From the NCBI GenBank assembly GCA_948146395.1, contig OX411544.1, positions 93,421,232 through 93,485,231 of the forward strand: DNA of 64,000 bases. The letters are read 5' to 3'. The notes under the pieces were generated by a model that ran no database searches, was not told the origin of the DNA, and was given only the letters and a program-made list of their open reading frames with translations. This stretch comes from Fragum whitleyi. Lineage: Eukaryota > Mollusca > Bivalvia > Cardiida > Cardiidae. How positions within the stretch are numbered: position 1 is the stretch's first letter; the number at the start of each line of letters is the position of its first letter. The position numbers were made by a program, and so were the translations under genes. This document shows positions 40,570-51,646 of this stretch, piece after piece.

Positions 40570-43500
40570 AGATCACCTGAGCACAACATGCTCAAGGTGA
40601 GCTTTTGTAATCACCTTTTGTCTTCTGTTGTTTGTCGTCAACAATTCTTTAAACATCTTCTCCTCAGTAACCAATTGGCCAATTTCAACCAAACTTGACA
40701 GAAATGTTTCTTTGGTGACCCTTCTCAAAACTTGTTCATGGATTTTTGATTGACCCTCAAATATGGGTGTGGCAGGGCAGGGCTTATTTTGAGCCGGAAA
40801 TCTATAAACATCTTCTCAGTAACCAATGGGCCAATTTCAACCAAATTTGACAGAAATATATCTTACAGGACCCTTCTCAAAAATTGTTAGTGAAATTTTG
40901 ATTGACCCCTAATTATAGGTTTGGCAGGATGGGATTATTTTCAGCCCAAAAACTTTACTCATCTTTTTCTCAGAAACCAATGGGCCAATTTCAACCAAAT
41001 TTGAAAGAAACATTCCTTACAGGACCCTTCTCAAAAATTGTTAGTGGAATTTTGATTGACCTCTAAATACTGGTTTAGCAGGAAGGGATTATTTTGAGCC
41101 CCAAAACTTTACTCATCTTCTTCTCAGAAAATGATGGGCGGATTTCAACCAATCAAAAATGTTTCTTGGTTGACCCTTCTCAAAACTTGTTTGTGGATTT
41201 TTGATTGACCCTCTCAAATATGGGAGTGGTAGACCAGGGTATATTTGGAGCCCCAAATCTTTAAATGTATTCTTCTCAGTAAACGATTGGCAAATTTCAA
41301 CCAAACTTGGCAGAAATGCGCCTTGAATGACCCTTCTCAAAACTTGAAAATTGTTCAGAATGATTATCTTGATAAAATCTCGGACAAGTTTGAAATTGGG
41401 TCAAGTGGGGTCAAAAACTAGGTCAGGGGGTCAAATCTTAGAAAAATCTTGTGTACACTCTTCAGGCAATATTTTTAGCCCAACCAACCTGAAAATTGGT
41501 CAGTATGATTATCTTGATAAAATTTTGGACAAGTTTGAATTTGGGTCAAGTAGGATCTAAAACTAGGTCACGGGGTCAAATCTCAGAAAAACCTAGTGTA
41601 CACTCTAGAGGCCATATTTTTAGCCCAATCAACCTGAAAATTGGTCAGAATGATGATCTTGATGAAATCTAGGACAAGTTCAAATTTGGGTCAAGTAGGG
41701 TGAAAAACTAGGTCATAGGGTCAAATCTTAGAAAAACAGGCCATATTTTTTTTGTCCAATCAACCTGAAAATTGATCAGTATGATATCTCTATGAAATCT
41801 TGATTAAGTACGAAATTGGGTCAAGTGGGGTCAAAAACTAAGTCATGGGGTCAAATCTTAGAAACAAGAGGACCCTGAGGGCCCTAAATCGCTCACCTGA
41901 TATTTCAAGTAAATTATCATTAAGACTCCATTTCCTATGATATGGCATGAACCTTCCCATTTTCAACAGAGTTCATTCTTTTGACCTGGCAAACATTTTG
42001 ATCAAGTTTAAAGAAGATTGGACTATATTTGTGGCGTTTGGAGCTCTTACGAGAAAATTGTCATTAAGGCCCCTTTTCCAATGATATGGCACGTATACTT
42101 CCCATTTTCAGATGAGTTCATCCTCATGACATAACAAACATTCTGACAAAGTTTCATGATGATTGGACCATATTTGTGGCTTCTAGAGAGTAAACAAAAA
42201 AATTGTCATTAAGACGCCTTTTCTGTGAAATGGCACGGATCCTTCCCATTTTCAATAGACTTCATCCTCATGACCTAACAAACATTCTGACCAAGTTTTA
42301 TGAAGATTGGACCGTATTTGTGGCTTCTAGAAAGAAACAAGAAATTTGTCATTAAGGCCCCTTTTCCTGTGATATGGCACGGATCCTTTACATTTGAGCA
42401 ATTTTCATAAGGGACCACCCAAGGAATATTTCTGCCAAGTTTGGTTGATTTTAACCCATAAGTTTAGGAGGAGATGTCGTTTAAAGATATTGTTGACAAA
42501 ATTGTCATTAAGGCGCCTTTTTCTGTGAAATGGCATAGATCCTTCCCATTTTCAATAGACTTCATCCTCATGACCTAATAAACATTCTGGCCAAGATTCA
42601 TGAAGATTGGACCAATTTTGTGGCTTCTAGAGTGAAAACAAGAAATTTGTCATTAAGGCCCCTTTTCCTGTGATATCGCACGGATCCTTTCCATTTGAGC
42701 AATTTTCATAAGGGACCACCCAAGGAATATTTCTGCCAAGTTTGGTTGATTTTAACCCATAAGTTTAGGAGGAGATGTTGTTTAAAGATATTGTTGACAA
42801 AATTGTCATTAAGGCGCCTTTTTCTGTGAAATGGCACAGATCCTTCCCATTTTCAATAGACTTCATCCTCATGACCTAACAAACATTCTGGCCAAGTTTC
42901 ATGAAGATTGGACCAATTTTGTGGCTTCTAGAGTGAAAACAAGAAATTTGTCATTAAGGCCCCATTTTCCGTGATTTGGCACGGATCCTTTCCATTTGAG
43001 CAATTTTAATAAGGGACCAACCAAGGAATATTTCTGCCAAGTTTGGTTGATTTTGACTCATAAGTTTAGGAGGAGATGTCGTTTAAAGATATTGTTGACA
43101 AAATTGTCATTAAGGCGCCTTTTTCTGTGAAATGGCGAAGATCCTTCCCATTTTCAATAGACTTCATCCTCATGACCTAACAAACATTCTGGCCAAGTTT
43201 CATGAAGATTGGACCGTATTTGTGGCTTCTAGAGTGAAACAAGAAATTTGTCATTAAGGCCCCTTTTCCTGTGATATGGCACAGATCCTTTCCATTTGAG
43301 CAATTTTCATAAGGGACCACCCAAGGAATATTTCTGCCAAGTTTGGTTGATTTTAACCCATAAGTTTAGGAGGAGATGTTGTTTAAAGATGTTGTTTAAA
43401 GATATTGTTGACAAAATTGTCATTAAGGCGCCTTTTTCTGTGAAATGGCACAGATCCTTCCCATTTTCAATAGACTTCATCCTCATGACCTAACAAACAT

Positions 43501-44545
43501 TCTGGCCAAGTTTCATGAAGATTGGACCAATTTTGTGGCTTCTAGAGTGAAAACAAGAAATTTGTCATTAAGGCCCCTTTTCCCGTGATATGGCACGGAT
43601 CCTTTCCATTTGAGCAATTTTCATAAGGGACCAACCAAGGAATATTTCTGCCAAGTTTGGTTGATTTTGACCCATAAGTTTAGGAGGAGATGTCGTTTAA
43701 AGATATTGTTGACAAAATTGTCATTAAGGCGCCTTTTTCTGTGATATGGCATGGATCCTTCCCATTTTCAATAGACTCCATCCTCATGACCTGACAAACA
43801 TTCTGACCAAGTTTCATGAAGATTGGACTATATTTGTGGCTTCTAGAGTGAAAACAAGAAATTTGTCATTAAGGCCCCTTTTCCTGTGATATGGCACGGA
43901 TCCTTTCCATTTGAGCAATTTTCATAAGGGACCACCCAAGGAATATTTCTGCCAAGTTTGGTTGATTTTGACCCATAAGTTTAGGAGGAGGTGTCGTTTA
44001 AAGAAAAAGTTGACACTGTGGCGGACAGACGGACGCAGGACAACGATCGATCACAATAGGTTCCTTGAGCACTTCGTGCTCAGGTGAGCTTAAAACCTTG
44101 TGGACACCCTAGAGGCAATTTTTCTAGCCCATCAACCTGAAAATTGGTCAGAATAATAATTTTGATGAAATCTTGGACAAGTACAAATTTGGGTCAAGTA
44201 GGGTCAAAAACTAGGTCATGGGGCCAATTCTTAGAAAAGCCTTGTGGACATTCTAAAGGCCATATTTTTAGTCCAATCAACCTGAAAATTGGTCAGAATG
44301 GATATCTTGATGAAATCTTGATTAAGTAGGAAATTGGGGTCAAAAACTAGGTCACGGGGTTGAATCTTAGAAAAACCTTGGACACTCTAGAGGCCTTATT
44401 TCTTTCCTTATCAACCTGATAATTGGTCAGAATGGTTATCTTGATGAAAAACACTCTAGAGGCCATATTTTTAGCATAATAAACCTTAAAAATGGTCAGA
44501 ATGATTATCTCAATGAAATCTTGGACAAATTTGAAATTGGGTCAA
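40570..44545 (-). mobile_element. HL-A element (host), split by a nested HL-A
   Basis: The terminal hairpin at 40571-40603 (CACCTGAGCACAACATG / CTCAAGGTGAGC) marks its 3' end at the left. The array has 154-bp units (CAGAAA at 40971 and 41125), then units with 'acctgaaaattggtcag' at 41488 and 41633 (145 bp apart). It is interrupted at about 41864 and resumes at about 44096 with the next words of the same unit. It fades into the Tc1 remnant near 44545. Confidence 0.65.
41864..44096 (+). mobile_element. HL-A Helitron-like element, complete, nested
   Basis: The 5' end ACAAGAGGACCCTGAGGGCC (41864) is followed by CTAAATCGCTCACCTG. The array has a ~301-bp higher-order unit: AGGAGGAGATGT starts at 42466, 42767, 43068, 43368, 43682 and, changed to aggaggaggtgt, at 43983. 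Within it two halves alternate 145 and about 156 bp apart. A GGACAGACGGACGC tract follows (44023-44036). It ends with hairpin GAGCAC TTC GTGCTC (44067-44081) inside CAGGTGAGCTTAA. Frames here are repeat translations. Confidence 0.85.
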
Positions 44546-45560
44546 GTAGAGTCATAACAGTTTGCTATGGCAACTCAGCTAGGTTCTGACCTTTCGATTC
44601 AAACCATACAAACACAGCTGCATGAGCATAACCTGAGGCCAAGAAGACCATGTATTTGTTTTCCCCTGTCCTGAGTTCATTGTCGACGTCGGTTAACAAG
44701 GGCATTGGACCACGTTGGCTTGCACATAAGACCCTGGCGCCCTGTGCTATTCAAGGATGAGGCAGGTATTGCCTGGACTACACTGATAGGCGGGCTAGAG
44801 TGTGTAGAAGGCTGGGGGAAAAGTTTCATGCAGCAAACGTTGCTGAGCACGATCGTTATGGGAGTGGGTCCATCATGGTTTTGGGTGGCAACAGCTGGGA
44901 GAAAGAGGTACACTGACAGCTCGTAGGTACATTTATGAAATCCTCAATACCCACGTAAGATTTTACTCTGGTGCTATTAGGGATGGATTCATTTTAATCC
45001 ATGATAATGCGTGTCCACACACGGCCCATATAGTCCAAGAGTATTGCCAAGAAGAGGGCACTGGCCGGCTGGCTCACCGGACATAAATCCGACAGAGCAT
45101 AATAATGTGGAAAGAGCTACAGGTCCGAGTTTCGGCTCACCAGGTCCAGCCAAGGACACCCCAGGAGCTCGGCCAGATCCTTAGAGAAGAATGGTCTGTT
45201 ATTCCCCAAAGAGTAATCAAGAACTTAATCAGGAGTATGCAGAGGCACTGTCAGGCTGTTATTGACAGTGCCGGCTCTCATACTCTTTATTGAACTAAAT
45301 GCAATTGAAAGTCACCTTTTTTGGTCAAATTTAATTTTTTCAGTTTTCAAGAAAACAGACCAATTTCTAGGATCTCCCTGTTTGGTCTACATTTTAAGTC
45401 TTCTTATCATTATAAAGCTTTATTTTCTTCTTTAAATTTGATAAACTGATAACAATGGACCATTTTCCAACATTCTTATAATAAATTTCATTTTTTCCTG
45501 AAATTATAGTGTAAAAAAGTTTTGGTACTTAGCAAACTTTGAGTAGTATATTTGATCCAC
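44546..45560 (+). pseudogene. Tc1-like transposase, decayed
   Basis: Fragments in shifting frames match Tc1 transposases. They include ILFKDEA (around the first catalytic Asp, 44740-44760), 'GGGLECVEGWGKSFMQQ'-type text, ILIHDNACPHTAHIVQEYCQ (second Asp, near 44995-45055), then MWKELQVRVSAHQVQPRTPQ and 'QAVIDSAGSHTLY' to a stop at 45291. Several frameshifts and stops are present. The 3' flank matches 32346-32680. Confidence 0.8.
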
Positions 45561-45894
45561 TCTCCAGCAAAACCTGCCTAAATGACATCCCCTTGTAATT
45601 TTAATTGTCCAACCCAAATGTTTTCAAAACAACAACAAAAATAATGGACTAATTGAATTTCAAAGAATTGGTAGTTGTAACTCAATGTGTGTTAAAATTG
45701 AAAATAAACTGCAAAATATAAAAGAAACCATTGAGAAACAGAAAATTACTTTACTTGGGAAAGAGCAATTTCTCCTTTTTCTGATTATTTCCATCTTAAT
45801 AAGTTTCAGTGCATAAAATTCATATTTCTAAGTACATGTAGTAACACAATCAGGTCAAGGTATTTCTTTCTTTCTTTTTTTATCATCACATTTT

Positions 45895-48060
45895 AAGCTC
45901 ACCTGAGCACGAAGTGCTTAAGGTGAGCTATTGTGATGGGCTGCTGTCCGGCCTCCGTCGTCCATCGTCAAACTTTACCTTGTGTGCACTCTAGAGGCCA
46001 CATTTTTGGCCCAAATGTCTTGAAACTTGGTCAGAATGTTTGTCTCCATCAAATCTCGGTCAAGTCCGAAATTGGGTCAGGTGGGATCAAAAATGGGGTC
46101 AAGGGGTCAAATTTTAGAAAAACCTTGTGTGCACTCTAGAGCCCATATTTGTGGCCCAAATGTCTTGAAACTTGGTCAGAATGTTTGTCTCCATCAAATC
46201 TCGGCCAAGTTTGAAATTGGGTCAAGTGGGGTCAAAAATGGGGTCAAATCTTAGAAAAACCTTGTGTGCGCTCTAGAGGCCACATTTGTGGCCCAAATGC
46301 CTTGAAACTTGGTCATAATGTTTGTCTCCATCAAATCTCGGCCAAGTTCGAAATTAGGTCAAGTGGGGTCAAAAATGGGGTCAAGGGGTCAAATCTTAGA
46401 AAAACCTTGTGTGCACTCTAGAGGCCATATTTTTAGCCCATATGTCTTGAAACTTGGTCAGAATGTTTGTCTCCATCAAATCTCAGCAAGGTTTGAAATT
46501 GGGTCAAGTAGGGTAAAAAATGGGGTTAAAGGGTCAATTCTAAGAAAAACCTTGTGTGCACTCTAAAGGCCATATTTTTGGTCCATACGTCTTGAAACTT
46601 GGTCAGAATGTTTGTCTCCATCAAATCTCGGTCAAGTTCGAAATTGGGTCAAGTGGGGTCAAAAATGGGGTCAAGGGGTCAAATCTTAGAAAAACCTTGT
46701 GTGCACTCTAAAGGCCATACTTTTGGTCCAAATGTCTTGAAACTTGGTCACAATTATTGACTCCATCAAATCTCGGTTAAGTTTAAAAATGGGTCAAGTG
46801 GGGTCAAAAATTGGGTCAAAGAGTCAAATCTAAGAAAAACCTTGTGTGCACTCTAGAGGCCATATGTTTGGTCCAAATGTCTTGAAACTTGGTCAGAATG
46901 TTTGTCTCCATCAAATCTCGGTCGAGTTTGAAATTGGGTCAAGTGGGGTCAAAAATGGGGCCATGGGGTCAAATCTTGGAAAAACCTTGTGTGCAATCTA
47001 GAGGCCATATTTTTTGGTCCATATGTCTTGAAACTTGGTCAGAATTTTTGTCTCCATCAAATCTCAGCGAGGTTTGAAATTGGGTCAAGTGGGGTCAAAA
47101 ATGGGGTCAAGGGGTCAAATCTTAGAACAACATTGTTCGCTCTTTAGAGGCCACATTATTGGCCCAATTGTCTTGAAACATGGTCACAATATTTGTCTCC
47201 ATCAAATCTCGGTCAATTTCAAAATTGGGTCAAGTGGGGTCAAAAATGGGGTCAAGGGGTCAAATCTTAGAAAAACCTTGTGTGCACTCTAAAGGCCATA
47301 TTTTTGGTCTCAACATCTTGAAACTTGGTCAGAATGTTTGACTCCATCTAATCTCGGTTAACTTTAAAAATGGGTCAAGTGGGGTCAAAAATTGGGTCAA
47401 ATCTAAGAAAAACCTTGTGTGCACTCTAGAGGCCATATGTTTGGTCCAAATGTCTTGAAACTTGGTCAGAATGTTTGTCTCCATCAAATCTCGGTCAAGT
47501 TTGGAATTGGGTCAAGTGGGGTCAAAAATGGGGTCAAGGGTTCAAATCTTGGAAAAACCTTGTGTGTACTCTAGAGGTCATATATTTGGTCCAAATGTCT
47601 TGAAACTTGGTCAGAATGTTTGTCTCCTTCAAATCTCGGTCATGTTCAAAATTGGGTCAAGTGGGGTCAAAAATGGGGTCACTGGGTCAAATCTTAGAAA
47701 AACATTGCGTTCACTCCTGAGGCCACATCTTTGGTCCAAATGTCTTGAAACATGTTTGTCTCCATCAAATCTCATTCATGTTCAAAATTGGGTCAAGTTG
47801 GGTCAAAATTGGGGTCAAATCTTAAAAATAAGAAAACATGTTTACTCAAATATCTTGAAACTTGGTCAATATGTTTGTATGAAACCTAGGGCAAGTTTGA
47901 AATTGCCTTGAAATCTTACACAAGTTTGATAGAGGGTCAAAAACGTTTTTAGTACTTTAGAGGCAACATTTTTAACTGAAATGTTTTCTTCTTGATCTAT
48001 TTGACTTTTGTTTAGCCATGCATCAGGTGAGCGCTTTAGGGCCAATGGCCCTCTTGTTTT
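45895..48060 (-). mobile_element. HL-A Helitron-like element with 13-unit array
   Basis: The 3' terminal hairpin lies at left (AGCTCACCTGAGCAC / GTGCTTAAGGTGAGCT, 45896-45929). The 5' end at right is ACAAGAGGGCCATTGGCCCT on the minus strand (48057-48038). CTTGAAAC recurs at 46019, 46164, 46301, 46446, 46591, 46736, 46881, 47026, 47172, 47317, 47454, 47599, 47744 and 47854. Most spacings are exactly 145. All plus-strand frames of 60-150 residues here are repeat translations. Confidence 0.85.
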
Positions 48061-48215
48061 GTTGTTTGATTAACTAATATTGCACTTCTTAAGAATTAGA
48101 TTTTATCTTAATTGTCAATTTGTCATATAGGCAATTTTCCTGCAGAACCAATCATTTTCAAGAAAGAATCATGGACATATAAGTGTTACCTAGAAACAGG
48201 TTTGAAAGATTTTGC

Positions 48216-48367
48216 TTGTATGGGGTTTAATGCCACTTTCAACATTATTGCAGTTATATCTCATTGACTAGTGCACCAACCCATTGTTTCCTTTTGTTAA
48301 ACTCACTCCAGTACATCAACAACCTTTCATTCCAACCACCAGCTGCACATTCCACCTAGGCATACAT
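48216..48367 (-). repeat. tRNA-derived SINE (type 1), 3' part
   Basis: 'tggggtttaatgccactttc' and 'ttattgcagttatatc' are the reverse of the SINE tail, followed by 'attgtttcc' and the decayed body. The head is missing. Confidence 0.55.
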
Positions 48368-48514
48368 ATATAATACATACTTAGTGTTTTGTATGGAAAA
48401 AAAGATTCTAACAGATTGGGGTAATTGATAATTGTTGAGGCTCTGCAGAGACAATGATCAATTCCTACTACCGAGTTATATACTTTTTAATACATTACTA
48501 AGTATGTATTATAT
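48368..48514. mobile_element. MITE, 147 bp, perfect 18-bp TIRs
   Basis: ATATAATACATACTTAGT (48368-48385) and ACTAAGTATGTATTATAT (48497-48514) are exact inverted repeats. The centre has no coding capacity. Confidence 0.85.
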
Positions 48515-50340
48515 TTATCTTATAACCTCTATTTGACTTGTTTTTCTTGGATGAATCTAACAGAAATGCAAGTTTCTAAAAATAACCGCATTTTGTCATT
48601 GTTCTGAAAATGTCCATGTGATATCATGAAAAATATCCTATGGGATGTTATCACATGGATATACGTATAGTTATAAGATAAAACTTATACTCGAAGTGGT
48701 GGGAGACAAATGACTTGTGTCAAGTAAAGTTTCGTAAAAAGTTGGATGAAGGCATGTTAATCCAGGTTTGAACTTACCACTCTAAAATTATTAGGCCTTC
48801 ACATTACTGCGAACCTAGCTAGGCTTGGGGGAATAGAATGAACCAGAAACGATTTGTAGAAATGATTTTGTTTCATTATTCTAGCAAAATAATACTGCTC
48901 ATAATTTGAAAATTTATGTTTACAAAAATACATTGAAAAGCAAACTTGGCAGAATCAAGGACTAACAAATACGCTAAACTATAAATCTATAGCTATTTTG
49001 GTGCATTTCATGCTCTCAAAAAAACTTAAAAGTATAAACATTGATAAATTGATTGCTCAGTTTGGAATAGTTATAACTGCATAAGTGTTTAAAGGCAGTT
49101 ATAAATGTTTCAAACTGAAGCCATCAGTTATACTCATAAAGCTTCACAACAAATTATCACAGAAGCATGAGGAATGATGACGATCCATAACACAGATTGA
49201 TCAATATTGACATAGATGAGTATAGACCAATTAACCCTTATCCAACTGAATTTCAAATTTGGCTTCTAACAATCTGGTGACATTCCAATAAAGCATAACT
49301 GACACAGGGTGATCATCAAGCATGCTATGTTAATTACACTCAAATGAAACTACATTTGTGACCCTATCAGGCAAAAAAGGACCATCTGGGTATGACAAAA
49401 AATGTTAACCCTAGTCAAACTGTATAAAATGAGCAGGCCATCTAGGATAAAAACTTCAAACTTGACTGATTTTCTGAATTAGAATGATTACTCTACATTT
49501 CCACATAACTGTTTGACCTCTGCTGTATCTACTCTACTGAATCCAATCTTAAGTTCAAATATTTATCCCAGAGCTCCTTCACGGTCCCTTTTTGCCTGAC
49601 ATCATGTTTCATACACAAAAATTGAGCTCATTATACATCCTACATTGTATCAGATTTATATTATTCAATTAAGGCACTACAGAGAATATGCACCTAGATC
49701 AGGCTTCAAGGTCCATGCCAGCTTTACAGGAAATCTATGACAATTTCAGTGCAACTCATTCATTCCTTCTTTTAGTAAGAAATACTATGAGACAAATGTG
49801 TTGTCAGCAACATACATTAAAGTCTTGATGTAATTGTTCTTTCCTTTTATATCACACTTTATCACAATGGGCGAATTTTTATTAACCGGGATAACACATT
49901 TACAAGTTAATACAGTCAATCTTGCTCGAGCCACCACATATATTAAGCAACCATTTTCATTAAGCAACCATTTTCAAATCCCCTTCTTTAAATCAAAATA
50001 TCTGAAAAAGTCAAAACTAAATAATGATAGTAAATGAATACTATGTAGTACAAACTCAATAGAATTGTCTCTAGTTGAGACGTTTCTAATGTGTTCACAC
50101 AACAAAGGATTACTGAGAAATTTGCAATAGTATACATATTCAATAAAAGGAAAGTTCCTTATTAGTGATCAAAACTTGTACTGGATCATTCTCTTTAAAG
50201 ACTGCTTTGCTTGTCCCGTGAGTGGTCACTTATTACACGTTTTACTGGAGTATTTTTACTCCAACTATCAATTATTTGACACAATAATTACCACATTCCA
50301 GATAATATCTGAATATTATCGATAATTTTGAGTATTGCAG
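48515..50340. other. Intergenic; one palindrome relative
   Basis: 48600-48662 contains 'gtccatgtgatatcatgaaa ... atcacatggata' as a short inverted repeat. 49058-49122 is a diverged copy of the palindrome at 18548. No gene seen. Confidence 0.4.
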
Positions 50341-50344
50341 TATA

Positions 50345-50590
50345 TCTAAGTTTTTAACCCTTTGCTGTTTAATCCCTGCTTTTTACGTCCCTGTGATTTT
50401 ATGATTGAGAAAACATTGTGAAAAAAGAAGAAATTGCTTCTGACAAGCAATTTCCTCTTTTTCCACACTATTTTCTACCCTACTGAATGGTTATTTTTCA
50501 AACTAAATCCGATTTTAATTTTCGTCTGCAAAACCTTTGAATTTGGATAGGTCCAAAATTTTGTAAAATAGGAAAGGGTTAAATAATAAA
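50345..50590. mobile_element. MITE ('aaccctttgctgttt' family)
   Basis: Ends TTAACCCTTTGCTGTTTAAT and AATAGGAAAGGGTTAAA, with the central hairpin GAAGAAATTGCTTCTGACAA / GCAATTTCCTC. An inverted near-copy is at 57110-57345 and a degenerate one at 51840-52045. Confidence 0.75.
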
Positions 50591-50794
50591 TGCTTGCTTG
50601 CAGACTACGAGTCATACAGGAATCGCTTAACACAAATTTATAAATGAGTGAGGAGTCATGAGGAGCCCTAACATATTAAATGTACTAAAAGTTAGGTATC
50701 CACATTTATGTATTCAGTGAACAATTTAGAACAGAAAAAATTGCTTGTCATAAGGTTACCAGTATATGCAATAGATGTTATCAGCAAAGCTTTT

Positions 50795-50985
50795 TGTTTG
50801 AATAGGGTTAAATATCCCTTCAACCATTTCTTCAGTTTTATCATGGCAGCTGGAGTACCTAACAAAAGATACCATTGAAATTCTTGCATCAGAACTACCA
50901 TTATATCCTTTCCTTGCCCCCACTGAGCTGCTATCCCACATACATTTACAACCATCAACCCAGTGACGGGAGACAAATGCATTTT
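50795..50985 (-). repeat. tRNA-derived SINE (type 1), body
   Basis: On the minus strand 'gatagcagctcagtgggggcaaggaaaggatataatggtag' then 'ttgttaggtactccagctgcc' match the type 1 body. Open frames in it are incidental. Confidence 0.65.
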
Positions 50986-51215
50986 TCTTTTTTATATATT
51001 TAGCAGATCTAAATTCTTGACAAAGAAGGCCTAAAAAAGAAAATTGGACAACTCATTTGTTGGCCAAAATGTTCATATCAATGGCTATGCACTAAACTGT
51101 TTCTAACTGAACTTGACCATCTTTGTAGAAATTTGTACTACCACACAAAAAAGGGTCCATCAGGCTATTTTTGATTTAGCATACATGTATTTGAAAATAA
51201 GATTGCCCAGTTTTA

Positions 51216-51256
51216 ATCCTGGTCAGTCTGCAAGGGCAGTGCAGACTGACCAGGAT
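51216..51256. repeat. Perfect 17-bp hairpin
   Basis: ATCCTGGTCAGTCTGCA and TGCAGACTGACCAGGAT around 7 nt. It lies about 100 bp beyond the NEK2 stop, possibly within the 3' UTR. Confidence 0.85.
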
Positions 51257-51359
51257 AATATTTTTTGCAATATCCAGAGGTTCTCATTTGCCTGATCATA
51301 GTTCATAGATCATAGTTGTAACAGTTAACCACTGACTAATCAATACACCCAGCCTCTTT

Positions 51360-51646
51360 TCATCTGAATAAAAGTAAATTTCGAGATCTAGAAGTCCTAT
51401 CATCCGCCCCTCGATAGTCTAATGCTCGATGTTTAACCTGATAAAGTCGCTCCTTCAATTCCTGTCTCTTCATTAGGTCCTGTATATAAGCACTATCGTA
51501 GTCCGTATATTTCAACAGCGGATCTCGGAACCGATCCTTAAATCTCTGGTTCTCTTTCCCGTACATGTCAAATGAGACTTTTTTCTTCGGTGTGTCCGGA
51601 TCTTTCTTCTTTGTGAGACACGAGGCTAGTCCGTCACCAGAAGAAT
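51360..51646 (-). CDS. NEK2: NEK2 terminal exon (PP1 site, KEN box, C-terminal tail)
   Basis: Acceptor 'ataaatttcag' precedes ATTCTTCTGG. Two bases complete a split Asp codon. It encodes SSGDGLASCLTKKKDPDTPK, KKVSFDMYGKENQRF and the end SRNLLLFR-TGA (stop 51362-51360). Confidence 0.92.

Noticed and set aside
46027..47911. Series of open frames of 60-150 residues on the plus strand
   Set aside because: They are translations of the 145-bp repeat (the same MFVSIKS...LGQVGSK text each time), with no independent coding signal.
45895..48060. CRISPR-like regular array
   Set aside because: Units are 145 bp of continuous diverged repeat with no unique spacers, in a eukaryotic element with defined ends.
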